Positions 1 to 7,841 of a stretch of DNA of 31,398 bases are shown piece after piece. The first letter of the stretch is position 1. Every line of letters starts with the position of its first letter. The position numbers and the translations under genes are program-made. The DNA is from an uncultured Lachnospiraceae bacterium (GTDB taxonomy: Bacteria > Bacillota > Clostridia > Lachnospirales > Lachnospiraceae): the NCBI GenBank assembly GCA_910584965.1, contig CAJUDZ010000035.1:1-31398 (forward strand), written 5' to 3'. The notes beneath the pieces are model-generated. The model did no database searches. It saw only the letters and a program-made list of their open reading frames with translations, and had not been told where the DNA came from.

Positions 1-645
1 CGCACCCAGGTATTTGTGGAGAACCTGCTGAACCGTTCAGTGAGGCTGGATATCCTGGCTACGGACAGCACAGGGGCAAAACTGAATGTGGAAGTACAGC
101 GCTCCGACAAAGGAGCCGGGAGAAAAAGAGCCAGGTACAACAGCAGCATGATGGACGCAAACCTTTTGAAGAAAGGCGAGGACTTCGACAAGCTGCCGGA
201 AACGTGGGTAATCTTTATCACAGAGAATGACGTAATGGGAAAAGGGCTGCCGCTCTATCCGATTGAGCGGTGCTTTTTAGGAACCGGGGAAAGATTTGAG
301 GACGGTTCGCACATACTGTATGTAAATGGCGCTTACCGTGGAGATACTCCAATCGGAAAACTCATGCATGATTTTTCGTGTACTAATGCGGCAGATATGT
401 ATTATACGACACTGGCAGACAGAGTTCGTTTTTTCAAGGAAAGTAAGGAGGGCATTTTAATCATGTGCAAAGTCATGGAGGATATGAGAAAAGAATCTTT
501 ACAAGAGGGTGTAAAAGAGGGCATAAAAGAAGGGGCAATAAATACTGCTAAAAGAATGTTGGCAGATGGAATGTTGACATTTGAAAAAATTGCGGAATAT
601 GCAGGACTTCCTCTTGATGAAGTGAAAAAATTGAAAGCAGAATGA
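1..645 (+). CDS. PD-(D/E)XK nuclease family transposase / Rpn-like protein, 5' end outside window
   Basis: The frame is open from base 1, so the gene is cut by the window edge. A GTG at 16 is merely an internal in-frame codon. What remains reads like the Rpn/PDDEXK_2 family, annotated as 'PD-(D/E)XK nuclease family transposase': an RLDILA stretch supplies the acidic residue of the fold and NVEVQ the second catalytic strand, followed by a conserved basic RKRARYN segment and YPIERC. The C-terminus carries EGVKEGIKEG-type charged repeats, which are typical of this family. Known Rpn proteins are DNA endonucleases linked to recombination, and some act in phage defence; whether this one is active cannot be judged without its N-terminus. 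It sits at the edge of an AT-rich patch with other nuclease and ATPase relics, which fits an accessory island. Confidence 0.8.
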   Translation, partial: RTQVFVENLLNRSVRLDILATDSTGAKLNVEVQRSDKGAGRKRARYNSSMMDANLLKKGEDFDKLPETWVIFITENDVMGKGLPLYPIERCFLGTGERFEDGSHILYVNGAYRGDTPIGKLMHDFSCTNAADMYYTTLADRVRFFKESKEGILIMCKVMEDMRKESLQEGVKEGIKEGAINTAKRMLADGMLTFEKIAEYAGLPLDEVKKLKAE

Positions 646-665
646 ATGAAATAGAGGGAACGTAA

Positions 666-691
666 AGAGCCAAGAAAAAATTCTTGGCTCT
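666..691. terminator. Bidirectional hairpin between convergent genes
   Basis: A perfect 11-bp inverted repeat (AGAGCCAAGAA / TTCTTGGCTCT) with an AAAA loop lies between the nuclease gene and the convergent ATPase gene. The following T tracts are weak on both strands, so termination is likely but not certain. Confidence 0.6.
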
Positions 692-713
692 CTTAGATTT
701 ATAATACTAAAAA

Positions 714-2312
714 TTACATCACTACATATAGCGCTTGGGCGATTCCCTTATGCATTCGATATGTAGTATTTATTTTTACTTTTGGCCTAATATTTGCATG
801 AGAGCGTTCTTTAAAATACCACCGTTGGTAAGGAACACCGTCTCTGTACTCCTCTATATAGGCTATAATATTCAATTCAAACAGTAATTGCAATACATAA
901 TCTGCCGATTGAAAAATTAGTGGTTTAGAATTTCCTTGATTGCCTATATGTGTTGTAAATTTGTTGTATGCCAGAACAAAATCATTATAGTTAAATTCTC
1001 TCCATTTTACATCCACATATGGCTTTAGGTACTGGAAGAAATTTCTAAACAAATCAAAGTCAGAAGCAGGATGATAAAAGGCAAGATTGTCTCTTATTTC
1101 GCCTAGTAAATAGTGAGAATACTCTTTCTGCACTTGTGAATGATTAAAATCTTCCCAACTAAATACAGATTGGTCTGATTTACAATACTTTTTCATTATG
1201 GATAAATATGCCAAAATATCACGTGGACGATAGAACGAATATCTTAAGAACGGAATAAACGAAGAATCGCTTAATGCCCGCTCCTTATGATTAAACACTT
1301 TAAATGGAAAATAATGATCCCACGCTTCTCCTACTTTGGCATTTTTTAATTCTTGAACATCTTGCTGAGAGCGAAATAATTTATCAACAACTTCAAATAA
1401 GCGAGAGGTTCTATAATGCTGATAAGTGGTTCTCCATTCCAATAAAACGCAATTATCATTTAATTTGTTATTCATGTTATGCAGTCCCATCTGATCAAAA
1501 ATATCAGGACGAATCAATAGCATAATCTTCAGTTTTTTTAACGCTTTATTACTTTGAAAAGTAGAAGTATTTAGCACCCATACAGCTTGTGCCAACCCCT
1601 TTATGCATTCTAAATATTCATTATAATTTATATTATCAGGTCTAACGTCAATACCATCAATAAAGATTATATACTTTTTAGATACTTTAATTCCTTCCAA
1701 AGCATTAATAAATTGTTTTTCAAGAAACATTAAATTACTTTGAAATCGAGTATCACTAAATTTAATTTCTTTAGAGTCTCCCATTTCGCCACGCAAATGT
1801 TCAAAAACCACTGCTGCGGAATCTTTTGCTTGCTCTACAAACTCAATTGCTGATTTTATTTCTGGTTTAAATGCACTATAATAAAAATCATCGATTGCTT
1901 CTTTTAGTTTGCTAAATGACTTACCATTAAAAATACTACGATCTTCTGTTTTATATATTTTATCTGACATAAGAAGAAGTAATATCACTCTCCAAACATC
2001 AGTATAATCGCTCAAAATTAAATCTCGTTGTTCTTTTATTCTAACAAATTTTCCATATTCTGTTTCCCCCATATAAATAATAGAAGCATATGTATCATCT
2101 ATAACGTTATTGGACAAATAAACAGAATAAGCCGTTTTTCCAGTACCTTTATCTCCTAACACAAAATACTTGTTATTTTCCAAAATTTGATCTAATCTAT
2201 TGTCACGATAAAAAATGCGATTAAATAAGTCTCTGCTTGAACTATCTCGATAATTAGTGGCATCATATTCGCCAAAGTTTATATCTGTGATTCTTTTGTA
2301 TGCATTATCCAT
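714..2312 (-). CDS. P-loop ATPase resembling the Sll1717 family
   Basis: A 532-residue protein with a clear Walker A motif (GDKGTGKT, residues 53-60) and a hydrophobic strand ending in a Walker B-like acidic pair (YIIFIDGID, about 214-222). The N-terminal layout, with a short 'EYDATNYRD' lead then strand and P-loop, resembles proteins annotated as 'P-loop ATPase, Sll1717 family'. These are uncharacterised STAND/KAP-like NTPases often found in accessory or defence regions. No membrane segment or fused effector domain is evident, and the last 300 residues are unassigned. The ATG is preceded by GAGGA at 6 bases. Base composition is clearly more AT-rich than the genes to the right, with many AAA/ATA/TTA codons, which suggests horizontal acquisition. 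Anti-phage function is only a guess from context. Confidence 0.75.
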   Translation of the reverse strand: MDNAYKRITDINFGEYDATNYRDSSSRDLFNRIFYRDNRLDQILENNKYFVLGDKGTGKTAYSVYLSNNVIDDTYASIIYMGETEYGKFVRIKEQRDLILSDYTDVWRVILLLLMSDKIYKTEDRSIFNGKSFSKLKEAIDDFYYSAFKPEIKSAIEFVEQAKDSAAVVFEHLRGEMGDSKEIKFSDTRFQSNLMFLEKQFINALEGIKVSKKYIIFIDGIDVRPDNINYNEYLECIKGLAQAVWVLNTSTFQSNKALKKLKIMLLIRPDIFDQMGLHNMNNKLNDNCVLLEWRTTYQHYRTSRLFEVVDKLFRSQQDVQELKNAKVGEAWDHYFPFKVFNHKERALSDSSFIPFLRYSFYRPRDILAYLSIMKKYCKSDQSVFSWEDFNHSQVQKEYSHYLLGEIRDNLAFYHPASDFDLFRNFFQYLKPYVDVKWREFNYNDFVLAYNKFTTHIGNQGNSKPLIFQSADYVLQLLFELNIIAYIEEYRDGVPYQRWYFKERSHANIRPKVKINTTYRMHKGIAQALYVVM

Positions 2313-2501
2313 TATTTATCCTCACTTTTATTATTGTGTATTATTTCACTTAGCTTTGTAAATAGTATTATGATTATCTTAAACTTAAATAATTATACAT
2401 AAAACTGGAGTGAAAGTAAAGCTGATATAGACGAAAAAATGCAAAAAAGGTAATATTTTGTAATTTTTTTGTGAATTTGATTAAAAAGTCCTTTACAAAA
2501 C

Positions 2502-2702
2502 GTCACTGGCGAGGAGAAACTGATTGCTTTGATATTGTGTGCGGAGAAAGCGCAGGAAACGATAGAATTGATGGAACTGGATAATGGCAGTATTCATGTG
2601 GCACAGTATTTGACTAAGATGCCACCGAAAGAAGTGTTGGAGAAAAAGCTGATGTTGGCAATTGCAAATGCAAAAGAGCAGTTGGAGCAGAGGGAAGAAT
2701 AG
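2502..2702 (+). pseudogene. 3' relic of a YhcG/DUF1016-type PDDEXK nuclease
   Basis: The open frame 2502-2702 encodes GEEKLIALILCAEK, then a stretch with IHVAQYLTKMPPKEVLEKKL and a stop. This closely resembles the C-terminus of YhcG/DUF1016 'PDDEXK nuclease domain-containing' proteins (pattern LILC-x-EK … VAQYLT-x-LPP-x-E-x-L). About 60 residues remain of a family that is usually over 300 long, and no start or nuclease core lies upstream, where the sequence is AT-rich and non-coding. It is a dead fragment in a decayed accessory region. Confidence 0.72.
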
Positions 2703-2738
2703 TAACGAATAAAAATTTAATTTCTAGAAAGGGGCACT

Positions 2739-2940
2739 ATGAGAGATTATAAAAAATATGAATTATTAAAACTAAATATCAAACAATTATTAAGAACGGA
2801 GAGGAATATCTTAATGCGCTACATTGGGCATTGAGAAACAAGAAAATAAAGAATGTAGCACTTACTGGACCATACGGCTTTGGAAAAAGTAGTATTATAC
2901 AATCTTATTAAAACTTACTTTGACAGAACTGATAAAGAAA
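2739..2940 (+). pseudogene. Frameshifted 5' relic of a YobI-like P-loop NTPase
   Basis: An AAAGGGG ribosome site precedes ATG 2739, which opens MRDYKKYELLKL. The reading then has to change frame near 2770 to continue as IIKNGEEYLNALHWALRNKK and then ALTGPYGFGKSSIIQSY, a Walker A motif (GPYGFGKSS) as found at the start of YobI-family P-loop NTPases. It stops at about 2911; another one-base change would extend it (KTYFDRTDKE). With at least two frameshifts and the rest of this large protein missing, it is a pseudogene. Confidence 0.68.
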
Positions 2941-2941
2941 T

Positions 2942-3034
2942 ATGGTCTGGGATATGTGGGGAAATCAGGCGACTGCTGATTATGAACCAACATGGGAGAC
3001 TTATTCTAATCATACGGTAGCATATGCGGAATGA
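2942..3034 (+). other. Short open frame of unknown origin, possible gene fragment
   Basis: ATG 2942 opens a 30-codon frame containing WDMWGNQATADYEPTW and ending in a stop at 3032-3034. The Trp/Tyr-rich composition looks like a piece of a real protein rather than random sequence, but I do not recognise the family. There is no clear ribosome site. It directly follows the YobI-like relic and may be a fragment of a different gene joined by deletion. Confidence 0.25.
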
Positions 3035-3086
3035 AGTGAGAATAGAACAACAGCCTCCAATCGATCATAAAATTCATCGAAATAAT

Positions 3087-3138
3087 AAGCCGGCATGGCC
3101 TTCAAAATCTTACGCGGATTCTGAAGCCGTGCCGGCTT
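3087..3138 (-). terminator. Long hairpin downstream of the DHH gene
   Basis: AAGCCGGCATGGCCTTCA at 3087-3104 pairs with the segment 3122-3138 (17 bp with one bulge and one mismatch), and inner AATC/GATT extends the stem. On the minus strand it is followed by TTATTATTT. It lies 44 bases after the stop of the DHH gene and probably ends its transcript. Confidence 0.6.
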
Positions 3139-3181
3139 TCTATGTAATTGCATGTATTTGACTAAAGCTGAAACCGGGGAA

Positions 3182-4099
3182 TTACGCCTTGTAATTGACC
3201 AGTTCATCCAGCAGGCTTGCCAGTTTTGCATCCATTTCCTCGTCGTTAAACTGACAGGTGCCGACCGCTTTATGACCGCCGCCGCCGTATTTTAACATCA
3301 GGCTGCCGACATTAACGTTGGAAGTCCGGTTCAGAACGCTGTATCCGACCGCGGCCGAACAGCCCATTCCGCCTTTGCCGTTTACAATCCAGACCGAAAT
3401 ATTCTGTTCCGGGTACATGCTGTAAATCAGAAAACGGTTGCCGGAATAAATCGGGTCTACGCCGCGCAGATCGGAGATGATGACGTCTTTTTCCACACGG
3501 GTATGCGCTTTCACCATTTCCTTAAATTTGGCGTCCTGTTCGTTGTAGACGTCAATACGCTCTTTTACATCCGACAGGGCGAGGATTTCTTCGGTGCTCA
3601 TGGTGCGGCAGCATTCCATCAGTTTTTCCATCAGCTGATAGTTGGAGATGGTGAAATTCCGCCATCTGCCGAGACCTGTTCTCGGATCCATCAGAAATCC
3701 TACCAGTATCCATCCGGTCGGGTTCTGGATTTCGTCGATTGTCAGGTTGCCGGAATCGACTTTGTCAACTGCGGCCATCATATCGTCGAAGTGGGAGAAG
3801 CGTTCCTGTCCGCCGTAATATTCATAAATGATGCGGGCGCAGGACGGGGTGATACGGCTCTCTCCCTTATACTTTCCGGCAAGTTCGTTGCGCTCGTGTT
3901 CGCTGGAGTGATGATCGAACCACAATCCGCAGCCTTCTACGAAAGGAACATTGGCGAGTACGTCATTCTCTGTAATTTCTACAAGACCATCCTGTAAATC
4001 TTTGGGATGAGCAAATTTCCAGCTGTCGATCAGGCCGACTTCTTTTAAAAGGGCCCCGCACGCCAGACCGTCAAAATCGGAACGGGTAACTAATCTCAT
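3182..4099 (-). CDS. DHH family phosphoesterase (exopolyphosphatase-like)
   Basis: A 305-residue protein. Residues 6-11 (RSDFDG) and the DHH triad at 62-64 (WFDHHSSEHE) are the metal-binding motifs I-III region of DHH phosphoesterases; DKVDSGN follows near 117, and a DHHA1-like glycine motif (YGGGGHKAVG) lies near the C-terminus. The family hydrolyses phosphodiester or phosphoanhydride bonds (nanoRNA, pAp, c-di-AMP, polyphosphate) with Mn2+; the exact substrate cannot be read from sequence. I chose ATG at 4099 because AAAGGAG stands about 8 bases upstream and the DFDG motif then sits at residue 8 as usual. The frame extends 66 codons further upstream, but through the promoter and the palindromic repeat. 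It is monocistronic, with its own sigma-A promoter. Confidence 0.88.
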   Translation of the reverse strand: MRLVTRSDFDGLACGALLKEVGLIDSWKFAHPKDLQDGLVEITENDVLANVPFVEGCGLWFDHHSSEHERNELAGKYKGESRITPSCARIIYEYYGGQERFSHFDDMMAAVDKVDSGNLTIDEIQNPTGWILVGFLMDPRTGLGRWRNFTISNYQLMEKLMECCRTMSTEEILALSDVKERIDVYNEQDAKFKEMVKAHTRVEKDVIISDLRGVDPIYSGNRFLIYSMYPEQNISVWIVNGKGGMGCSAAVGYSVLNRTSNVNVGSLMLKYGGGGHKAVGTCQFNDEEMDAKLASLLDELVNYKA

Positions 4100-4156
4100 A
4101 ATGATGTCTCCTTTGCTTGTCTGATGTATTTGGTTGTTAATGAATTGTCTGATAAA

Positions 4157-4185
4157 ATTATATAAGAAAATAAGGAGTTTTTCAA
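4157..4185 (-). promoter_or_regulatory. Sigma-A promoter of the DHH gene
   Basis: On the minus strand, TTGAAA (4185-4180), a 17-base spacer and TATAAT (4162-4157) form a near-consensus promoter about 58 bases before the ATG. It lies just beyond the palindromic repeat at 4231-4585. Confidence 0.8.
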
Positions 4186-4230
4186 GATGATTTCTGCTGT
4201 TGGTGATAATCCGGAACATGCATCCGGAAC

Positions 4231-4585
4231 ATGCTGCCCTGCCGGCCGCAGCCGCCCGCAGCAGCATGTTCTCTTTGGCAGCACGCTCCCGCTCCACGAA
4301 AGGCGGCAGCGGTACTAAGGTTCAAAAGCAGTACAGGACTGCTTTCGAACCAAGTGCCGGCGCCTTTCAAGGGCTGCCGCCAGAGAATCATGCAGCTGCG
4401 GGCGGCTGTGGCCGGCGGGGCAGCATATTCTCTTTGGCAGCACGCTCCCGTTCCGCGAAAGGCGGCAGCGGTACTAAGGTTCAAAAGCAGCGCGGGACTG
4501 CTTTCGAACCAAGTGCCGGCGCCTTTCAAGGGCTGCCGCCAGAGAATCATGCAGCTACGGGCGGCTGTGGCCGGCGGGGCAGCAT
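4231..4585. repeat. Tandem palindromic intergenic element (copy A): arm-core-arm-core-arm
   Basis: Three 38-bp GC-rich arms (4231-4268, 4389-4426, 4548-4585) flank two cores of about 120 bp, with a direct-repeat period of 159 bp. The left arm is inverted relative to the other two: it matches the reverse complement of the middle arm at 35 of 38 positions. The core is itself palindromic: GGTTCAAAAGCAG (4319-4331) pairs with CTGCTTTCGAACC across a 7-base loop, and AAAGGCGGC pairs with GCGCCTTT-type sequence further out. The two cores differ at only a few bases, including the apical loop. The same core, in the opposite orientation, occurs at 14524-14640. It fills the gap between the sigma-factor gene and the DHH promoter. 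A 10-bp direct repeat, CCGGAACATG, abuts it (4211-4220, 4224-4233). I see no target-site duplication. Confidence 0.9.
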
Positions 4586-4606
4586 GTGCAAAATAGAGTG
4601 GAACTG

Positions 4607-6196
4607 TTATTTCAGCCGGATATATCCGTCCAGTCCGGACCGGATTTCTCCGGCGGTCTGTGATTCGGTCTGCCACAGGCTGTTGTTATATCCGTCGGGA
4701 TAGAGCAGAAAATCCTGTTTACGGTCTTTGTCTATGACAAAGAGCAGCGTATAATTAAGCTCTTCGCCGGCGGACATTTCCCGGAAGAAAAAGCTGCTGC
4801 GGGAATCGTTGTCGGTATTGACCGCCTGATCGAACCAGACTGCGGAATTATCCATCTGTAAGTCGTAGTGTTCTTCGGGGACGGATGTGCAGTAGTTTTC
4901 CGACCAGGTAAGTGCGCCGTCCCGGGTTTTATCCGTATACTGCAATATGAAATTGAAAGGCACTTCGGCGGTGCTTCCATAGCGGTGTACTTTGATGTTG
5001 ACGCGGAGAAATTCCTGTTCCGTCTGTTCTTCTGCGAGAAGACTGCCGTTTTTGTCGTATTTCATTCTCGTGTACGGGCGCAGGGTTTTATCTGTGTTCA
5101 GCCAGCCGTTGAATCTCGTATAATCGAAGAAATTTTCTGCCTCATACCCGTCAGCGCTTTCCAGAAATTCATAGTCTGTGATCGTGTAGCCGCAGGCGCC
5201 GTCGTCGACCAGCAATTCTTCACCGATGGAATAGATTTTGTTGTCGGGAATGCCGAGCGATATCAGGGCATCCCAGTTTTTCCGGCTTTCCAGAGCGGCC
5301 TGTGCGGCCTCGTTTTCTTCTTTTTCACGAAGCGCTTTTTCCTCCGTGCTTTCATAGCTGCCGTCTCCCACGCGCGTTACGGTCAGGCTGTCCGCAAACC
5401 GCAGGAGTTCTTTGTGGTCAAAGGAATAAGCCGCGACGATCTGCAGTACATATCCTTCTTTTTCGTTGAAAAGGAAAATACAGCCGGGAGTCAGGTTTGT
5501 GTCGGCATCCCGGAACGAGATGACATCGGCGGCCATGCCGCTTAACGTTTTGTGTTCGACTTTTTCGATGTGATCGACGCTGATCTGGTTGTTTATTTTT
5601 TCGAGTTCGGCCGTCGTATAGATGGGCATGATGGTAATCCATCTGTCATCGTCCGCATAGTATTTGCCGTCGCCGTTGTCGTGAAGGCCTTCCGGGATAT
5701 AGCCGGCCGTTATTTCGCCGCGCAGTATTTCGCGCCCGCGCTTCAGCCGGGTTGCAACCGTTGTTTCTTTCATCTCCATGCAGGCCGCGATTTCTTTTAT
5801 TTTCATTTCATAGACATAATATAAGGTAAAAATACTGCGGTCCTGTTCCTTCAACGGTTCGATCAGTTCCTGAAATTCCTGTATACCATCGTCCTCCTCA
5901 TGATATTCAGATTCCGGTATTTCGTCGGTTGGAATCGTCTGTTTCTGTTTTTTCAGAATATCTTTACAGTTGTTGATCAGAATCCGTATCATCCATGTTT
6001 TAAAATAGGCATTCTGTTTCAGGGAACCGATTTTTTCATAGCAGTTCAGGACGGTTTCGGCCATTGCGTCGGCCACATCCTCCTGATTTCGGAGAAAACC
6101 TTTGGCAACTTTGTACATGCTCTGTTTGTTTTCTTCCATCAGCGCTATGAAAGCTTCGGCATTCCCCTTTTTTGCTTTTTTCACAAGAAGCTCCAC
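4607..6196 (-). CDS. ECF-type sigma factor fused to an anti-sigma-like sensor domain
   Basis: Residues 1-160 are an ECF sigma factor: region 2 at about 1-80 (AEAFIALMEENKQSMYKVAK, then DVADAMAETVLNCYEKI) and region 4 at about 105-158, with a helix-turn-helix (IKEIAACMEMKETTVATRLK). From residue 166 (YIPEGL) the protein continues for 360 residues with sequence resembling the extracytoplasmic part of clostridial anti-sigma factors (DUF4367-like, about 166-278, then a second domain to 529). Ordinary ECF factors are about 160-190 residues. No membrane helix lies at the junction, although normal anti-sigma proteins need one, so this may be an in-frame fusion that removed the anti-sigma N-terminus and anchor. 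The start is GTG at 6196 with AGGAG 8 bases upstream. The 3' end is followed by palindromic element A. Confidence 0.8.
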   Translation of the reverse strand: MELLVKKAKKGNAEAFIALMEENKQSMYKVAKGFLRNQEDVADAMAETVLNCYEKIGSLKQNAYFKTWMIRILINNCKDILKKQKQTIPTDEIPESEYHEEDDGIQEFQELIEPLKEQDRSIFTLYYVYEMKIKEIAACMEMKETTVATRLKRGREILRGEITAGYIPEGLHDNGDGKYYADDDRWITIMPIYTTAELEKINNQISVDHIEKVEHKTLSGMAADVISFRDADTNLTPGCIFLFNEKEGYVLQIVAAYSFDHKELLRFADSLTVTRVGDGSYESTEEKALREKEENEAAQAALESRKNWDALISLGIPDNKIYSIGEELLVDDGACGYTITDYEFLESADGYEAENFFDYTRFNGWLNTDKTLRPYTRMKYDKNGSLLAEEQTEQEFLRVNIKVHRYGSTAEVPFNFILQYTDKTRDGALTWSENYCTSVPEEHYDLQMDNSAVWFDQAVNTDNDSRSSFFFREMSAGEELNYTLLFVIDKDRKQDFLLYPDGYNNSLWQTESQTAGEIRSGLDGYIRLK

Positions 6197-6249
6197 CCGT
6201 TTTGTCTCCTTTCGTATCGATGCTTTAAGTATTGCCGTAATTGCGGCGG

Positions 6250-6271
6250 ATACAGGCTGGCCGGCCTGTAT
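6250..6271. promoter_or_regulatory. Palindrome in the divergent sigma/MATE intergenic region
   Basis: ATACAGGC and GCCTGTAT form a perfect 8-bp inverted repeat around TGGCCG. It lies 54 bases before the sigma-factor start and may be an operator or a leader hairpin; no T tract follows. Confidence 0.4.
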
Positions 6272-6361
6272 TTCTGTATATTAGACAGCCGCGCCGGGGA
6301 AAAAATTGCAGGGAAGGCAGTTTTTTCTGAAAATATGTCTCATTCGGCCGGGGGAATCACG

Positions 6362-6390
6362 TTGACTTGCGCTCTGAAAGGGAATAAGAT
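6362..6390 (+). promoter_or_regulatory. Probable promoter of the MATE gene
   Basis: TTGACT (6362-6367), a 17-base spacer and TAAGAT (6385-6390) lie about 48 bases upstream of ATG 6438. Confidence 0.6.
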
Positions 6391-6437
6391 ACATTATAAA
6401 GAACTTAGCATGGATGTTTACGGGAGACAAGGACGTT

Positions 6438-7826
6438 ATGGAACGGATAAGGAAAAAAGACGGGGAGAAAAATACGGCGCAGGTGCTGGATATGACGACG
6501 GGAAATCCCTATTCTCTGATGTTGAAATTTACAATGCCTCTTCTTTTGAGCCAGATATTCCAGCAGATGTATAATACGGCGGACGCTTTTATTGTGGGCA
6601 GATATCTGGGAACGAATGCGCTGGCGGCCGTCACTTCGTCGGGAAATCTGATCTTTTTGCTTGTCAGTTTTTTCATGGGGCTTGCGATGGGAGGAGGCGT
6701 GGTTATTTCCCGGTATTTCGGGGCCGGAGACGAAAAACAGGTGTTCCGTTCCGTCCATACGATGATGGCTTTTGGGATTGCCTGCGGGCTGGTTTTGACG
6801 GTGGTCGGCGTGGCGTTTACTCCGACGTTTCTTGTCTGGATGCGTACCGACCCGGAAGTCATGCCGGAGGCCGTTTCCTATTTCCGCTATTATTTTCTCG
6901 GAGCGCTTGCGGTTGTTATGTATAATATCTGCTGCAGCATTATGAATGCGGTCGGAAACAGCAAGAGGCCCCTGTATTATCTGATCTTTTCTTCCCTTGT
7001 CAACATTGTGCTGGATTTGCTTTTTATCGGCGGATTCGGATGGGGCGTCTGGGCGGCGGCCGTGGCGACGGTCATTTCACAGGCGGCGAGCGTGGCGCTT
7101 TGCATGATTTATCTGCTGCGGGAAGGAAATATTTATACGGTGGTGTTATCCAAAATTCGTTTTCATAAAGAAATTCTGCTCGAAGTCATCAGTTATGGAC
7201 TTCCTTCCGGTGTGCAGAATTCCGTCATTGCGTTTGCGAATGTGATTGTCCAGTCCCAGATCAATTCCTTTGGCAGGCTGGCGATGGCAGGCTACGGCAT
7301 TCATGCGAAGATCGAAGGCTTTGTATTCCTTCCTGTCAACAGCTTTAATATGGCGGCAACCACTTTTATCAGCCAGAATCTCGGCGCGAGGCAGTACGAC
7401 CGGGCCAGAAAGGGCGCGCGGTTTTCGATTCTTGCCGCCGTGCTTATGGCCGAAGCCATCGGAATATGTTATTACGTTTTGGCGCCGCAGTTTATCGGGC
7501 TGTTTGACAAAACGCCGGGAGTCGTTGCGTATGGCGTGACGCAGGCGCGGATTGTCTCTCTTTTCTATCTGCTGCTTGCCTTTTCCCATTCGGTGGCGGC
7601 GGTATGCAGGGGCGCGGGCAAAGCCTTTGTGCCGATGCTCGTCATGCTGGTTGTCTGGTGCGGCATAAGAATCGGTTATATTATCGCTGTGATGCGGCTG
7701 TTTGAGGAAATACGGTATGTATTCTGGGCCTATCCGCTGACCTGGAGCATCAGTTCGGTCATTTATCTTCTGTATTATCTGTTTTCCGACTGGGTGCACG
7801 GATTTGAGAAGAAGACAAAGAAATAA
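6438..7826 (+). CDS. MATE family efflux transporter
   Basis: An integral membrane protein of about 462 residues with some twelve hydrophobic helices in two halves. It belongs to the multidrug and toxin extrusion family, which exports cationic drugs or metabolites using Na+ or H+ gradients. The family pattern is visible: LMLKFTMPLLLSQIFQQMYN, then ADAFIVGRYLG, then AVGNSKRPLYY, and in the second half GLPSGVQN followed by FISQNLGA. I prefer ATG 6438 over ATG 6414 (8 codons upstream): 6438 has GGGAG and AAGGA upstream, whereas 6414 has no ribosome site. The gene ends 15 bases before the DHH/DHHA1 gene, so the two are probably cotranscribed. The substrate is not predictable. Confidence 0.92.
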   Translation: MERIRKKDGEKNTAQVLDMTTGNPYSLMLKFTMPLLLSQIFQQMYNTADAFIVGRYLGTNALAAVTSSGNLIFLLVSFFMGLAMGGGVVISRYFGAGDEKQVFRSVHTMMAFGIACGLVLTVVGVAFTPTFLVWMRTDPEVMPEAVSYFRYYFLGALAVVMYNICCSIMNAVGNSKRPLYYLIFSSLVNIVLDLLFIGGFGWGVWAAAVATVISQAASVALCMIYLLREGNIYTVVLSKIRFHKEILLEVISYGLPSGVQNSVIAFANVIVQSQINSFGRLAMAGYGIHAKIEGFVFLPVNSFNMAATTFISQNLGARQYDRARKGARFSILAAVLMAEAIGICYYVLAPQFIGLFDKTPGVVAYGVTQARIVSLFYLLLAFSHSVAAVCRGAGKAFVPMLVMLVVWCGIRIGYIIAVMRLFEEIRYVFWAYPLTWSISSVIYLLYYLFSDWVHGFEKKTKK

Positions 7827-7841
7827 GAGGAGGCGGCTGCG

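Noticed and set aside
3503..3997. 164-codon plus-strand frame inside the DHH gene
   Set aside because: Shadow of the DHH coding sequence; no ribosome site or recognisable domain.
4231..4585. CRISPR array
   Set aside because: Repeat units are 159 bp, palindromic and nearly identical throughout; there are no short repeats with unique spacers.
4182..4703. Overlapping open frames on both strands across the palindromic repeat (121-167 codons)
   Set aside because: They arise because the GC-rich repeat lacks stop codons in several frames; the peptides simply repeat the 159-bp unit and have no plausible ribosome sites.
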